Counted from the first letter of the stretch, positions 27,583 through 36,537 are shown. The stretch is 48,489 bases of DNA from Pseudomonadota bacterium (GCA_021811085.1 JAJZPQ010000026.1:1-48489), one strand, 5' to 3'. The notes: generated by a model from the letters alone, not told the origin. Made by a program: numbers and translations.

Positions 27583-28806
27583 ATGTCTGGTCCCCTGTCC
27601 CATATCCGCGTACTCGATCTTTCCCGCGTGCTCGCCGGCCCCTGGGCCGGCCAGAACCTGGCCGACCTCGGCGCCGAGGTGATCAAGGTCGAGCGCCCCA
27701 AGTTCGGCGACGACTCGCGCACCTACGGCCCGCCCTGGGTCAAGGACAGGCAAGGGCAGGACACCAAGGACTCCGCCTATTTCACCTCGGCCAACCGCGG
27801 CAAGAAATCGATCACGCTCAACATCTCCCAGCCCGAAGGGCAGAAGCTGGTGCGCGAGCTCGCGCGCATGTGCGACGTGCTGATCGAGAACTACAAGTTC
27901 GGCGATCTCGCGCGCTATGGTCTCGCCTACGACGACCTGAAACAAATCAATCCGCGCCTGATCTACTGCTCGGTCACAGGGTTCGGCCAGACCGGCCCCT
28001 ATCGCGAGCATCCAGGCTACGACTTCATGATCCAGGGCATGGGCGGAATGATGAGCGTCACCGGCGAACCCGACGGCGCTCCCGGAGGAGGACCGCAGCG
28101 CGCCGGCGTGCCGGTGGCCGACATCATTACCGGCATGTATGCGAGCATCGCGATCTGCGCCGCAATTGCCCATCGCGCCGAGACCGGCGTCGGCCAGCAG
28201 CTCGATCTCGCGCTGCTCGACTCGCAGATCGCGCTGCTCGCCTACCAGAACACCAATTACTTCGCCACGGGCAAGCCGCCCAAACGTATCGGCAACCTGC
28301 ATCCGAACATCGTGCCCTACCAGCCGTTCCGCACCCGGGACGGCAACGTGATCCTCGCCTGCGCCAACGACAACCTGTACCGCAAGTTCTGCCACGCGGC
28401 AGGATGCCCCGAGCTCGCCGAGGACGCGCGTTTCGCCTCGAACGGCAAGCGCGTCGAGAACCGCGCCGAGATGACGCGCCTGCTGCAGGAGGTCATGGGC
28501 AAACGCAGCACGCGCGAATGGGTGGAGCTGCTCGAGGGCGCGGGCATCCCGAACGGTCCGATCAACGACCTCGGCCAGGTATACGAAGAGCCGCAGGTGA
28601 AGGCGCGCGGCATCAAGGTCGAGCTCGAGCATCCGGTCGCGGGCAAGCTGCCGACCGTGGCCAGCCCGATGCGCTTCTCGGCCACGCCGGTGGAGTACAA
28701 GCTCGCGCCGCCGCTGCTCGGCCAGCACACCGAGGAAGTGTTGCGCGATCTGCTCAAGCTCGATACCGCCGCGATCGCGCAACTGCGCGCCGACGGCATC
28801 GTCTAG
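27583..28806 (+). CDS. Family III CoA-transferase (CaiB/BaiF/Frc type)
   Basis: A 407-residue enzyme that moves CoA between carboxylic acids, such as formyl-CoA:oxalate, succinyl-CoA:itaconate or succinyl-CoA:citramalate transferases. N-terminal motif VLDLSRVLAGPWAGQNLADLGAEVIK is seen in part (LSRVLAGPWAGQ), then NRGKKSITLN. The catalytic Asp is D180 in VPVADIITGMYAS. The C-terminal domain is complete (GIKVELEHPVAG). Its place after TctCBA and TRAP genes suggests it activates the imported dicarboxylate or hydroxy acid to a CoA thioester. Confidence 0.93.
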   Translation: MSGPLSHIRVLDLSRVLAGPWAGQNLADLGAEVIKVERPKFGDDSRTYGPPWVKDRQGQDTKDSAYFTSANRGKKSITLNISQPEGQKLVRELARMCDVLIENYKFGDLARYGLAYDDLKQINPRLIYCSVTGFGQTGPYREHPGYDFMIQGMGGMMSVTGEPDGAPGGGPQRAGVPVADIITGMYASIAICAAIAHRAETGVGQQLDLALLDSQIALLAYQNTNYFATGKPPKRIGNLHPNIVPYQPFRTRDGNVILACANDNLYRKFCHAAGCPELAEDARFASNGKRVENRAEMTRLLQEVMGKRSTREWVELLEGAGIPNGPINDLGQVYEEPQVKARGIKVELEHPVAGKLPTVASPMRFSATPVEYKLAPPLLGQHTEEVLRDLLKLDTAAIAQLRADGIV

Positions 28807-28813
28807 CAGGCCG

Positions 28814-29608
28814 TTACCACAGCTGGATCAGCATCTTGGTTGCCATCGTGAACAGCAGCGCGGCGAAAATGCGCCTGAGTGTCCTGGTCTTGAGCCGGTG
28901 CGCGAGCGCGGCGCCGGCCGGCGCGAACAGCACGCTGGTGATGCCGATGCCCAGCACCGCCGGCAAATACACGTAACCCAGGCTCCACGCCGGCAGGCCG
29001 CCGTGCGCAAAGCCGCTGCCGATGAAGCCTACCGTACCCGCAAGCGCGATCGGAAAGCCGATCGCGGCGGCGCAGCCTATCGCCTGCAGCAGCGGCACAT
29101 TGCAATACAACATAAAGGGTACGGTCATGAACGCGCCGCCGATGGCCGCGAAAGCGGAAGCGGCGCTGATCAAAAAGCCCGCGCCGAACATGCCCAGGGC
29201 GCCGGGCGCAGTGCGTGCGGCCGCGGGCCTGCGTTCGAGCAGCATATTGGCCGACGCGATGTACACCACGACGCAGAACAATACCGCGAACAAGCGCGTC
29301 GGGATCGCGCCGGCCACCGCCGCGCCGATCAGGCCGCCGATCAGGATGCCCGGCGTCATCGCCTTGATCAGGTCCCAGCGCAAGGCGCCGCGCGCGGCGT
29401 GGGCGCGCACGCTCGAGACCGAAGTCAGCAGGATCGTCGCCATGCCCGAGCCCACCGCGAGGTGCAGGATATGCTCCCGCGGCAGCCCCTGGGCCTCGAA
29501 CAGCATCACCAGCAGCGGCACCATGATCGCGCCGCCGCCTATGCCGAGCAGCCCCGCAAAAAACCCCACTGCCGCGCCGATCGCGGCATAGCCCAGCCAC
29601 CATTCCAT
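28814..29608 (-). CDS. TauE/SafE-family (TSUP) permease
   Basis: A 264-residue permease with eight or so helices and both family repeats: GFFAGLLGIGGGAIMVPLLVML at the start, and AAIGGAFMTVPFM in the second half. TSUP proteins carry sulfite, sulfoacetate or other small anions across the inner membrane. The gene follows the HAD phosphatase by 3 bp and is the third gene of a glpD-HAD-TSUP unit. It is intact, unlike the paralogue at 14.5-15.2 kb. Its stop faces the CoA-transferase stop 7 bp away. Confidence 0.9.
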   Translation of the reverse strand: MEWWLGYAAIGAAVGFFAGLLGIGGGAIMVPLLVMLFEAQGLPREHILHLAVGSGMATILLTSVSSVRAHAARGALRWDLIKAMTPGILIGGLIGAAVAGAIPTRLFAVLFCVVVYIASANMLLERRPAAARTAPGALGMFGAGFLISAASAFAAIGGAFMTVPFMLYCNVPLLQAIGCAAAIGFPIALAGTVGFIGSGFAHGGLPAWSLGYVYLPAVLGIGITSVLFAPAGAALAHRLKTRTLRRIFAALLFTMATKMLIQLW

Positions 29609-29611
29609 CAG

Positions 29612-30409
29612 CTAGCCACCGGCCGCAAGCAGCAGTTCGGCGATTTCGACGAAGCCTGCGCCGCTGCGCGCGGTGGTGACGTAGGCCGGCGCGTCGCTCA
29701 AACGCGCGCCGAAATCGGCAACATTGGCCACGCCCACCGCGTTGGAGAAGAAGCGGAACATCGGCGCATCGTTGGGCGAATCGCCGACAAACAGGTAGTG
29801 CGCCTGCGCGCGCGCGAGGTCGATGCCGTAGCGCTCCTGCATCAGCGTGCGCGTCATGCCCAGCTTGTCGTAATCGCCGAACCAGCCGTTGACATGAATG
29901 GAGCTGATTTTCGCCGTCATGCCGGCCGCGCGCATCAAGGCGACGATGCGGTCCACTGCGTCGAACGGCAGGCGCGGCACATCCTCGCAGAAATCGATCG
30001 CGAGATCGGCTTCGCGATAATGCTGATCCGAGGCGAGCGCGCAGCCCGGCACTTCGCGCAGGATGCGCTCGCGCACAGCGATCATTTTTTCGCGGTTGGC
30101 GGCGCGCGTTTGCGCATCGAACAGGAAGCGCTGCACCAGCTTCCTGCGCGCGCCGTCGTAATAGAAATAGAAAGCCCCGTTCTCGCCCACCACCGCGTCC
30201 ACCGGCCACATGCGCGCGATATGATCGCACCAGCCCGCCGGCCGGCCGGTGATCGGCACGACCAGCTTGCCTGCCGCATGCAACCGCTCCAGCGCAGCAT
30301 AAGCGCGCGCGGTGAGCTTGCCCTCGCTCGTGAGCGTGTCGTCGATATCGCAGAACACGCCGCGCATGTCCCGCAACGCCGCGGCGGGCAGCGCCGCAAG
30401 CGCTTTCAT
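29612..30409 (-). CDS. HAD-superfamily IIB phosphatase
   Basis: A 265-residue HAD-type hydrolase. Motif I is FCDIDDTLTSEGKL (nucleophile Asp with the general acid two residues on), motif II PITGRPAGW, and motif IV GDSPNDAPMF. An inserted C2-type cap lies between. Cap type IIB is shared with sugar-phosphate and mannosyl-3-phosphoglycerate phosphatases, so a phosphorylated sugar or polyol is a plausible substrate. The ATG overlaps the glpD stop (ATGA at 30406-30409), which implies a functional link with glycerol-phosphate metabolism. Confidence 0.88.
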   Translation of the reverse strand: MKALAALPAAALRDMRGVFCDIDDTLTSEGKLTARAYAALERLHAAGKLVVPITGRPAGWCDHIARMWPVDAVVGENGAFYFYYDGARRKLVQRFLFDAQTRAANREKMIAVRERILREVPGCALASDQHYREADLAIDFCEDVPRLPFDAVDRIVALMRAAGMTAKISSIHVNGWFGDYDKLGMTRTLMQERYGIDLARAQAHYLFVGDSPNDAPMFRFFSNAVGVANVADFGARLSDAPAYVTTARSGAGFVEIAELLLAAGG

Positions 30410-31890
30410 CGCGCGCCCGCCATGCGTTCGGCGACGCGCTCACGCTGTGCCTCGCTCATGTGCAGGCCGCACTTGGTGCGCCGCCACAGCACGTCATCGC
30501 CTGAGCGCGCCCATTCGTGCTCGGCCAGATAGGCGAGTTCGCACTCGTACAGGCCGCCGCCGAAATTCTCGCCCAGATCGGCCTCGCCTTTCGCGTTGCC
30601 TAATATCTTCTCGCTCAGCGTGCCGTGGCGCCGCAGCAGGCGCGCGAGCCAGTGCGGATCCAGTCCGGGATAGCGCGCGCGGAACTCGGCCAGCACCGCG
30701 AGATAGGCGCGCCCGCCGAAATCGCCGCCGGGCAGCGCCTCGGCGTGCGTCCAGGGGCGGTGCGCCGGAACCCAGCGCGCGAGCCGCTGCAGCGCATGCT
30801 CGGCGAGCTTGCGGTAGGTGGTGATCTTGCCGCCGAAAACCGACAGCAGCGGCGGACCGTTTTCGTCCAGCAGCAGCACGTAATCGCGCGTAATCGCCGA
30901 AGGGTCCGCCGTGCCGTCGTCGTACAGCGGCCGCACGCCGCTGTAGCTCCACACGACCTGATCTGGCGTCACCTCGCGCGCGCTGTAGCGGCTCGCGGCC
31001 GCGCACAGGTAGGCAATCTCGTCGGGCGAGATCGCGGCCGGCAGGTCCTGCGGCGTGACCTGCACGTCGGTGGTGCCGATAAGCGTGAACTCGCGCTCGT
31101 AAGGAATCATGAACACCACGCGCCGGTCCGGGTTCTGCAGAATGTAGGCATAGCGCTGGTCGTGAATGCGCGGCACCACGATGTGGCTGCCTTTCACCAG
31201 ACGCACCTGGCCGGGCGATTCGATCCTGAGTTCGCGTTCGAGCAGGCTTTTCACCCAGGGGCCGGCGGCATTGACCAGGATGCGCGCGCGGATTTCGCTT
31301 TCCTTGCCGCTCGCGTCGTCACGCAGCGTCACGCGCCAGGCGTCACCCTCGCGCCGCGCGCCGGTGCAGCGCGTGCGCGCGCGCACGCTCGCTCCATGCG
31401 CGCGCGCAGAAGCGAGCGTCAGCACCACCAGGCGCGCATCGTCCACCCAGGCATCGTAATAGGCGAAACCGCGGCGGAACTCCGGCTTCAGGCCCGCGCC
31501 GTGGCCATCGGGCGCGAGTTTCACGCTGCGCGACCGGGGCAGGCTGGTGCGGCCGCCGATATGGTCATACAGAAACAAGCCGGCGCGGATCATCCATGCC
31601 GGGCGCAGATGCTTTTCGTGCGGCAGCACGAATTCCAGAGGCCAGATGATATGCGGCGCGATGTTCAGCATCACTTCGCGCTCGGCCAGCGCCTCGGACA
31701 CCAGGCGAAATTCATAGTATTCGAGGTAGCGCAGCCCGCCGTGGATCAGCTTGGTGCTGGCCGAGGAAGTCGCCGAGGCGAAATCGTTCTGCTCGGTAAG
31801 CAGCACCTTGAGGCCGCGGCCGGCCGCATCGCGCGCGATGCCCGCGCCGTTGATGCCGCCGCCGATGACGGCGATGTCGTAGAGTTCCAT
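30406..31890 (-). CDS. glpD: FAD-dependent glycerol-3-phosphate dehydrogenase
   Basis: A 494-residue respiratory enzyme that oxidises sn-glycerol 3-phosphate to dihydroxyacetone phosphate and passes electrons to quinone at the inner membrane. The dinucleotide fold IAVIGGGINGAGIARDAAGRG opens the protein, followed by the GlpD signature TSSASTKLIHGGLRYLEYYEF. Later motifs include LVNAAGPWV, FMIPYEREFTLIGTTD and SYSGVRPLYDD. The start at 31890 puts the nucleotide fold at residue 5, as usual; a longer frame to 31989 is not needed. It heads the glpD-HAD-TSUP operon. Confidence 0.96.
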   Translation of the reverse strand: MELYDIAVIGGGINGAGIARDAAGRGLKVLLTEQNDFASATSSASTKLIHGGLRYLEYYEFRLVSEALAEREVMLNIAPHIIWPLEFVLPHEKHLRPAWMIRAGLFLYDHIGGRTSLPRSRSVKLAPDGHGAGLKPEFRRGFAYYDAWVDDARLVVLTLASARAHGASVRARTRCTGARREGDAWRVTLRDDASGKESEIRARILVNAAGPWVKSLLERELRIESPGQVRLVKGSHIVVPRIHDQRYAYILQNPDRRVVFMIPYEREFTLIGTTDVQVTPQDLPAAISPDEIAYLCAAASRYSAREVTPDQVVWSYSGVRPLYDDGTADPSAITRDYVLLLDENGPPLLSVFGGKITTYRKLAEHALQRLARWVPAHRPWTHAEALPGGDFGGRAYLAVLAEFRARYPGLDPHWLARLLRRHGTLSEKILGNAKGEADLGENFGGGLYECELAYLAEHEWARSGDDVLWRRTKCGLHMSEAQRERVAERMAGAR

Positions 31891-31998
31891 TGAACAGGGT
31901 CTGCTGGCGCCGCGCGCGCCTCGAACTCGGCGATAACGCAAGGCGGGAATCGGAATTATAACAGCGCAACACTGCTTCCCCGTGCGCATATCCTGCCT

Positions 31999-32016
31999 CG
32001 CCCGCGTACGCGGGCG
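31999..32016. repeat. Perfect 18-bp palindrome between glpD and the diguanylate cyclase gene
   Basis: CGCCCGCGTACGCGGGCG reads identically on both strands. It lies in the 220-bp gap between divergent genes, about 95 bp before the cyclase start and 110 bp before the glpD start. With no spacer it would act as a protein-binding dyad or cruciform rather than an RNA hairpin. The rest of the gap holds no gene I can support. Confidence 0.5.
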
Positions 32017-32110
32017 GTGCTAGGATGGGCGTCAACAGGCGGAAAAATTCGACGCGGCCAAGCTTCGCCGGCGGCCGTTTCCTAACAGGCCTCAGTGCAA
32101 GGTGAGTGCG

Positions 32111-33934
32111 GTGAATACCCAAGACCTCGGTGTCCGGCTCAAAGTGCGCCTGTGGAATCGCGTCCCCATCCGCCTCGGATTGGGTGTACTGCTGATCACT
32201 TGGGCGGCGTTGGGCCTGGCGTTTCTGCTGTTCAACAGCAGGCAGGAACAGCTATTCACCGAACAGCATGTCCTCGCGGCCAAGAAGGAAAGTCTGGTGA
32301 TCGCCTCCAATCTGGCCCGGCAGATGCTTGCCGGGGGTGGGTGGGACGTATGGAACGCGATATCCGCCGAAGCCGTGCAGTACCGCGATCTTACCGACGC
32401 CGGCAACATCAGGGTGGTCACCGGCGACGGCGTGGTCAAGGCCGCGTCCGACAGCGCGGCGGTCGGCAGCCGTATGGCGGTCAAGAACAATCCGGATTGT
32501 CCGCACTGCGACAGCGCCAGGCCGGAAGATTTTCCGGCCGTTGCGACAATCAGCGGTGCCGAGGGCAAATGGCTGCGCGTCGTCAACGCCGTTCCGCTGG
32601 CGCAGGACTGCGTGCGCTGTCATGACGCGAAGAATCCACCGCGCAGCTTCGTTTCCATCGACTACGACCTCGCACCGCTGGAGCGCCAGGCCGCGCAGCG
32701 GCGCGAGGACTTGCTGCTCACAGCCCTGATCGCGGGGTTTCTGGTGATGGCCTTGACCGCGCTGCTGTTCCGGTTGCTGGTGATGCGCTCGGTGGACGCG
32801 ATCGCGCGCTCGGCGAATCGCCTGGCAAGCGGAGGCTTGGCGGCGCGCGCGAACGTGCTCGGAAAAAACGAGCTGTCCCTGCTCGCGCACGATTTCAATC
32901 ATATGGCGGAGCGCATCCAACAGCAGGTCGCGCGCATCGCCGCCGCCCACACCGAATCCGATCTGCTCTATACCCTGGTGGTCGAGGCTTCGAAGAACCT
33001 GGAGACGAGCGAGGTTGCCGCCGGTGTCGCGCGCGTATTGCGCGAAAAACTGCGCCCGAAGCAGGTGGCGTTATTTCTGGAGAGCGGCGAAAGCAGCTGG
33101 ACCTGCAGCACTTGCAGCGCAAACACGGATGAAAAGACGGTCAGCGGGGACGGCGTGCTGCAGGAGGCGGTAGACAGCGGCACCGGGCAATGGCGCGCGG
33201 CGCTCGCCGCCATACCCCAGTCCATGGTCACTCAGGCCTGCCGCACGCAGAAGCTGCAACTGGTCAAGAGTGCGGACGGCCAGAGTTTCGTGCTGCCGGT
33301 GATTGCGGATACGCGGCTGGTCGGACTGCTCGCCTGCGTCGGCATTCCGGCCGAGATAGTGCTCAGCGAGGATCTGCTCCAGAACCTGGGAGTACACCTG
33401 ACGCTCGCGGCGATCAATTCGCGCAATTACACCGGCGCGATCACCGACGGACTTACGCGGCTCAAGAACAAACGCTATGGCCTGAGCCGGCTGGACGAAA
33501 CCGTATATGCGGCTAGGCGTTACGGGCTGCCCTTGGGACTGCTAATGTGTGACATCGATCATTTCAAGCAGGTCAACGACACCTATGGGCATCCGGCCGG
33601 GGACGCCGTGCTGAGGGAAGTGTCCCGCCGCATCGCGGCTTGCGTACGCAAAGCCGACATAGCCGTGCGCTACGGCGGCGAGGAGTTCATGCTGATCCTG
33701 CCGGAGACCGACGTGAATCTGCTTGCCGTGGTCGGCCAGAAAATTCGTCAGGCGGTGGCGGCAGCACCAGTCGATCTGGGTTCGATCGGCGTTTCGCTTC
33801 CGCTCACCATCAGCGTGGGTGTCGCCGCACTGCACCCGGGTAGCGACAGCGGGGAAACTCTGATCGCACGCGCCGATGCGGCCTTATATCGCGCCAAGGC
33901 AGGCGGACGCGACCGGGTCGAGCTCGAGCGCTGA
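32111..33934 (+). CDS. Membrane diguanylate cyclase with periplasmic c-type heme motif, HAMP, GAF-like and GGDEF domains
   Basis: About 607 residues. A first membrane helix (about 22-42) leads to a periplasmic domain (about 45-198) resembling the DUF3365 heme sensor, with a CVRCH heme-attachment motif near 167-171 and an upstream CPHC pair. After a second helix (about 201-224) come a HAMP-like segment, a GAF-like region and a C-terminal GGDEF domain. The active site is YGGEEF, with an RKAD I-site five residues before it for product inhibition. It should make c-di-GMP in response to a redox or gas signal. I chose the GTG at 32111, which has AAGGTGAG upstream; a GTG at 32102 is also possible. 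Confidence 0.88.
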   Translation: MNTQDLGVRLKVRLWNRVPIRLGLGVLLITWAALGLAFLLFNSRQEQLFTEQHVLAAKKESLVIASNLARQMLAGGGWDVWNAISAEAVQYRDLTDAGNIRVVTGDGVVKAASDSAAVGSRMAVKNNPDCPHCDSARPEDFPAVATISGAEGKWLRVVNAVPLAQDCVRCHDAKNPPRSFVSIDYDLAPLERQAAQRREDLLLTALIAGFLVMALTALLFRLLVMRSVDAIARSANRLASGGLAARANVLGKNELSLLAHDFNHMAERIQQQVARIAAAHTESDLLYTLVVEASKNLETSEVAAGVARVLREKLRPKQVALFLESGESSWTCSTCSANTDEKTVSGDGVLQEAVDSGTGQWRAALAAIPQSMVTQACRTQKLQLVKSADGQSFVLPVIADTRLVGLLACVGIPAEIVLSEDLLQNLGVHLTLAAINSRNYTGAITDGLTRLKNKRYGLSRLDETVYAARRYGLPLGLLMCDIDHFKQVNDTYGHPAGDAVLREVSRRIAACVRKADIAVRYGGEEFMLILPETDVNLLAVVGQKIRQAVAAAPVDLGSIGVSLPLTISVGVAALHPGSDSGETLIARADAALYRAKAGGRDRVELER

Positions 33935-34053
33935 ACGCGGCAAACGACCGGGCGCGGACGCACAGCACCGGGCGTCCAAATTCGGGCATTCTGACCCCGA
34001 CGTTCCGAGGAATTGCCACTACAATTGCGGTTCACCACTTAGCCGAGGCTACC

Positions 34054-34398
34054 ATGTCGATTAGCAAGACCCCCAGCGGATTGACCGTCGAAGATCTGGT
34101 CGAGGGCACAGGCGCGGCCGCGGCCGCCGGCCACAGCGTGACCGTGCATTACACCGGCTGGCTCGCGAGCGGCAGCAAGTTCGATTCGAGCAAGGATCGC
34201 AACGATCCTTTCGTTTTCCACCTCGGCGCGGGTCAGGTCATCCGCGGCTGGGACGAGGGCGTGCAGGGCATGCTGGTCGGCGGCAAGCGCAAACTGACCA
34301 TCCCGCCAGAGCTCGGCTACGGTGCGCGCGGAGCGGGCGGAGTGATTCCGCCGAATGCGACGCTGGTATTCGAGGTCGAGCTGCTCGCCGTAGGCTGA
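34054..34398 (+). CDS. FKBP-type peptidyl-prolyl cis-trans isomerase
   Basis: A 114-residue single-domain FKBP that speeds Xaa-Pro isomerisation. The active-site pattern is complete: [51 protein letters not shown] and [13 protein letters not shown]. No signal peptide, so probably cytoplasmic. The gene is about 120 bp after the diguanylate cyclase and is likely separately transcribed. Confidence 0.95.
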   Translation: MSISKTPSGLTVEDLVEGTGAAAAAGHSVTVHYTGWLASGSKFDSSKDRNDPFVFHLGAGQVIRGWDEGVQGMLVGGKRKLTIPPELGYGARGAGGVIPPNATLVFEVELLAVG

Positions 34399-34421
34399 TC
34401 GGACGCAGCCCGCGCCGCGAT

Positions 34422-34715
34422 TCAGGCATCGTTTGCGCGCTGCTTCTCCGCCTCCAGCTGCGACGGCGTGACGCGCGCGCGGGCCAGATATTCGCGCAGG
34501 ATCTTGACCGCCGAACGATCCAGCGTATTGCCGTGATGCGGCCGGTGCAGAACGTCCTCGTGGCCGTTGAGCTTCACGCGCAGGCGCGCGCCCGAGAGCG
34601 ATTCGACCTCCGCCCCTAGATGGTGCAGCAGCGACTCCACCTCGCGCCAGTGCACATTGGCACTGATAGGGTCGCGGAAAATCGCCTGGATTAGGTGCTC
34701 GTGCTTGTGGCTCAT
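34422..34715 (-). CDS. Solitary HicA-like (YcfA-superfamily) protein
   Basis: A 97-residue protein with the pattern of the larger chromosomal HicA-type group: VHWREVESLLHHLGAEVE, then GARLRVKLNGHEDVLHRPH and AVKILREYLARARVTP. HicA toxins are small double-stranded-RNA-binding-fold ribonucleases. No HicB antitoxin gene is next to it: its neighbours are the FKBP gene and an MXKDX gene. The canonical G-S/T-H active-site run is not clear; the histidines sit in HRPHHGNT instead. It may therefore be a domesticated or inactive member. Confidence 0.65.
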   Translation of the reverse strand: MSHKHEHLIQAIFRDPISANVHWREVESLLHHLGAEVESLSGARLRVKLNGHEDVLHRPHHGNTLDRSAVKILREYLARARVTPSQLEAEKQRANDA

Positions 34716-34838
34716 CGCGGACGCCCCCGATGCATGAATGAACCCGCACTCATGATAGCCGAAGCCGCGGGTGTGTGCGCTGCGCGGCCGCCGCGCGGGC
34801 CCAGGCGGTAGCCTCTGCGCAAGCGTGCTGCGCGCAGC

Positions 34839-35060
34839 TTACTTCGTCATCGCATCCTTGGCCATCGAATCCTTCTTCATGGCGTCTTTCTTCATGCTGT
34901 CTTTTTTCTTCGTCTCCTTTTTCATGCTGTCCTTCTTCATCGTTTCTTTCTTCATCGCATCCTTCGCCATGCCGTCCTTGTTCATGGTGTCGTTGGCGAC
35001 GGCGTTGCCGCCGGCGAGCAGAAGTCCGAGGCAAAGCAGGGCTGGGGTGATTTTGGTCAT
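34839..35060 (-). CDS. Exported pentapeptide MXKDX repeat protein
   Basis: A 73-residue protein with a signal peptide (about 1-22, ending NAVAN) and a mature part made almost wholly of about ten degenerate five-residue repeats of the form M-K-K-D-S/A, e.g. MNKDG, MAKDA, MKKET, MKKDS. This matches the MXKDX family, periplasmic low-complexity proteins of unknown function in Beta- and Gammaproteobacteria. Met and Lys/Asp richness suggests metal binding or oxidant scavenging, but this is unproven. The repeat also shows in the DNA as a tandem degenerate 15-mer. Confidence 0.85.
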   Translation of the reverse strand: MTKITPALLCLGLLLAGGNAVANDTMNKDGMAKDAMKKETMKKDSMKKETKKKDSMKKDAMKKDSMAKDAMTK

Positions 35061-35133
35061 GCTGTACTCCTTGGTGAGTGAATGGAAAAATGAACGGCAG
35101 TGATGCCGGTGTTTCAGCGCAGCCGAATTCGAC

Positions 35134-35910
35134 TCAGCTGCCGCCGAACCAGTTGTACCCCTGGTCTTCCCAATAGCCGCCGGGGTAGGTGTTGGTGACG
35201 AAGATCGCCTGGATGTGTTTGGGATTCTTGTAGCCGAGCTTGGTCGGCATGCGCAGCTTCATCGGAAAGCCGTAGCGCGGCGGCAGCTGCTGGCCATCGT
35301 AGCTGAGCGTGAGCAGCGTCTGCGCATGCAGCGCGGTAGGCATGTCGATGCTGGTGTAGTAGTCGTCGGCGCATTTGAAGCCGACGTATTTGGCGCTGGT
35401 GTCCGCGCCGACGCGCGCGAGAAAATCCGAGAAGCGCACGCCGCCCCATTTGCCGATCGCGCTCCAGCCTTCGACGCAGATGTGGCGCGTAACCTGGTCG
35501 GTCTGCGGCAGGGCCTGCAGCTCGGCCAGGGTCCAGGCGCGCTTGTCGGCGACTAGGCCGCCGATTTCCAGCCGGTAGTTGGCCGCGTCGACTTCGGGCA
35601 CCTCGTCCTCGTCGTAGTAGGCGTTGAATGGAAACGGGCGCGTGATCATCGATTCGGGATAAGTCGGCGCAAGCTGCTTCGGATCGAACAGCCAGCCCTG
35701 CACCCGGTCGTTGAAGCGCGACACCTGCATCAGCGCATGCTCGGCGCTGTCCTCATCGACGATGGCGCAGCCCGAAAGCAGCGACAGCCCGCCGAGCGTG
35801 AGCGTGCGCCGCAGGAACAGGCGCCGGGCAGGCTGCGGCAAACGGCGCAGCGCTTGTTTGACCACGGCGTCGCCGTCCAGCGCTAGCCTGCGGAGTGGCT
35901 TCTTGACCAT
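35134..35910 (-). CDS. Tat-exported molybdopterin-dependent oxidoreductase (sulfite oxidase fold)
   Basis: A 258-residue protein of the sulfite-oxidase/YedY superfamily. The N-terminus has a twin-arginine-like motif (ARRLFLRR, then a hydrophobic stretch TLGGLSLLSG) ending in a possible lipobox cysteine. The Mo-ligand cysteine is in HICVEGWSAIGKWGG; the cofactor pocket is echoed by RYGFPMKLRMPTKLGYK. The C-terminal YWEDQGYNWFGGS is typical. Substrate unknown; relatives reduce or oxidise sulfur compounds in the periplasm. Its start lies 9 bp after the cytochrome b stop, so the pair resembles the YedY-YedZ (MsrPQ) arrangement with a different membrane partner. Confidence 0.9.
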   Translation of the reverse strand: MVKKPLRRLALDGDAVVKQALRRLPQPARRLFLRRTLTLGGLSLLSGCAIVDEDSAEHALMQVSRFNDRVQGWLFDPKQLAPTYPESMITRPFPFNAYYDEDEVPEVDAANYRLEIGGLVADKRAWTLAELQALPQTDQVTRHICVEGWSAIGKWGGVRFSDFLARVGADTSAKYVGFKCADDYYTSIDMPTALHAQTLLTLSYDGQQLPPRYGFPMKLRMPTKLGYKNPKHIQAIFVTNTYPGGYWEDQGYNWFGGS

Positions 35911-35919
35911 CGTCGCTCC

Positions 35920-36516
35920 TCAGCGGCCGCGGATCATGGCGAGTAATGTGCGCGGCACCAGCGCGACCATCGCCAGATGCACCGTGACGAAGGCGACCAT
36001 CGCCGCCATGGCGAAGAAGTGCACGCGGCGCGCGCTCTCGTAGCCGCCCAGCAGCTCGCGCAGCAGTGGAAACTGCACCGACTTCCACAGCACCGCGCCG
36101 GACAGCACGAGCAGTACCGCGTCGGCGATGACGAACAGATAGGCTGCACGCTGCACCGCGTTGTACTGGCGCGGATCCGCATGCGTGAGCCGGGCGCGCA
36201 GCGCGGCGAGCAGGTCGGCAAGCACGGCGCGCGGCGACGGCGGCAAGAACTTGTGCATGAGCCGCCCGCTGGCGACATTGCACAGCAGGTATACGAGACC
36301 ATTGGCGGCGAGCAGCCACATCGCCGCGAAGTGCCACAGGATCGCGCCGCCGAGCCAGCCGCCCAGCGTGAGGTCCTTGGCGAACTTGAAGTCGAACAAA
36401 GGCGAGGCGTTGTAGATGCGCCAGCCGCTCGTGACCATGATCAGCACCGCGAGCGCATTGAGCCAGTGCGTCGCGCGCAGCCAGATCGGATGGATGCTGC
36501 CGCCAACTTCGTTCAT
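35920..36516 (-). CDS. Cytochrome b561-like membrane subunit for the molybdenum oxidoreductase
   Basis: A 198-residue protein with four to five membrane helices and the diheme b-type pattern of the Ni-hydrogenase/cytochrome b561 group: RATHWLNALAVLIMVTSGWRIYN near the start, LWHFAAMWLLAANGLVYLL, and RVHFFAMAAMVAFVTVHLAMV. Histidines in helices 1, 2 and 4 are candidate heme ligands. It should pass electrons between quinones and the periplasmic molybdoenzyme encoded just downstream. GGAGAA precedes the ATG. Confidence 0.9.
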   Translation of the reverse strand: MNEVGGSIHPIWLRATHWLNALAVLIMVTSGWRIYNASPLFDFKFAKDLTLGGWLGGAILWHFAAMWLLAANGLVYLLCNVASGRLMHKFLPPSPRAVLADLLAALRARLTHADPRQYNAVQRAAYLFVIADAVLLVLSGAVLWKSVQFPLLRELLGGYESARRVHFFAMAAMVAFVTVHLAMVALVPRTLLAMIRGR

Positions 36517-36537
36517 AAGCGTTCTCCTCGCACGAAA

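Noticed and set aside
34422-34715. HicAB toxin-antitoxin system.
   Set aside because: Only a HicA-like partner is present; no HicB-like frame lies on either side, and the active-site pattern is not clear.
34839-35060. Tandem 15-bp repeats considered as a CRISPR or minisatellite array.
   Set aside because: The repeats are degenerate at codon third positions and in frame with an exported MXKDX protein. There are no spacers and no cas genes.
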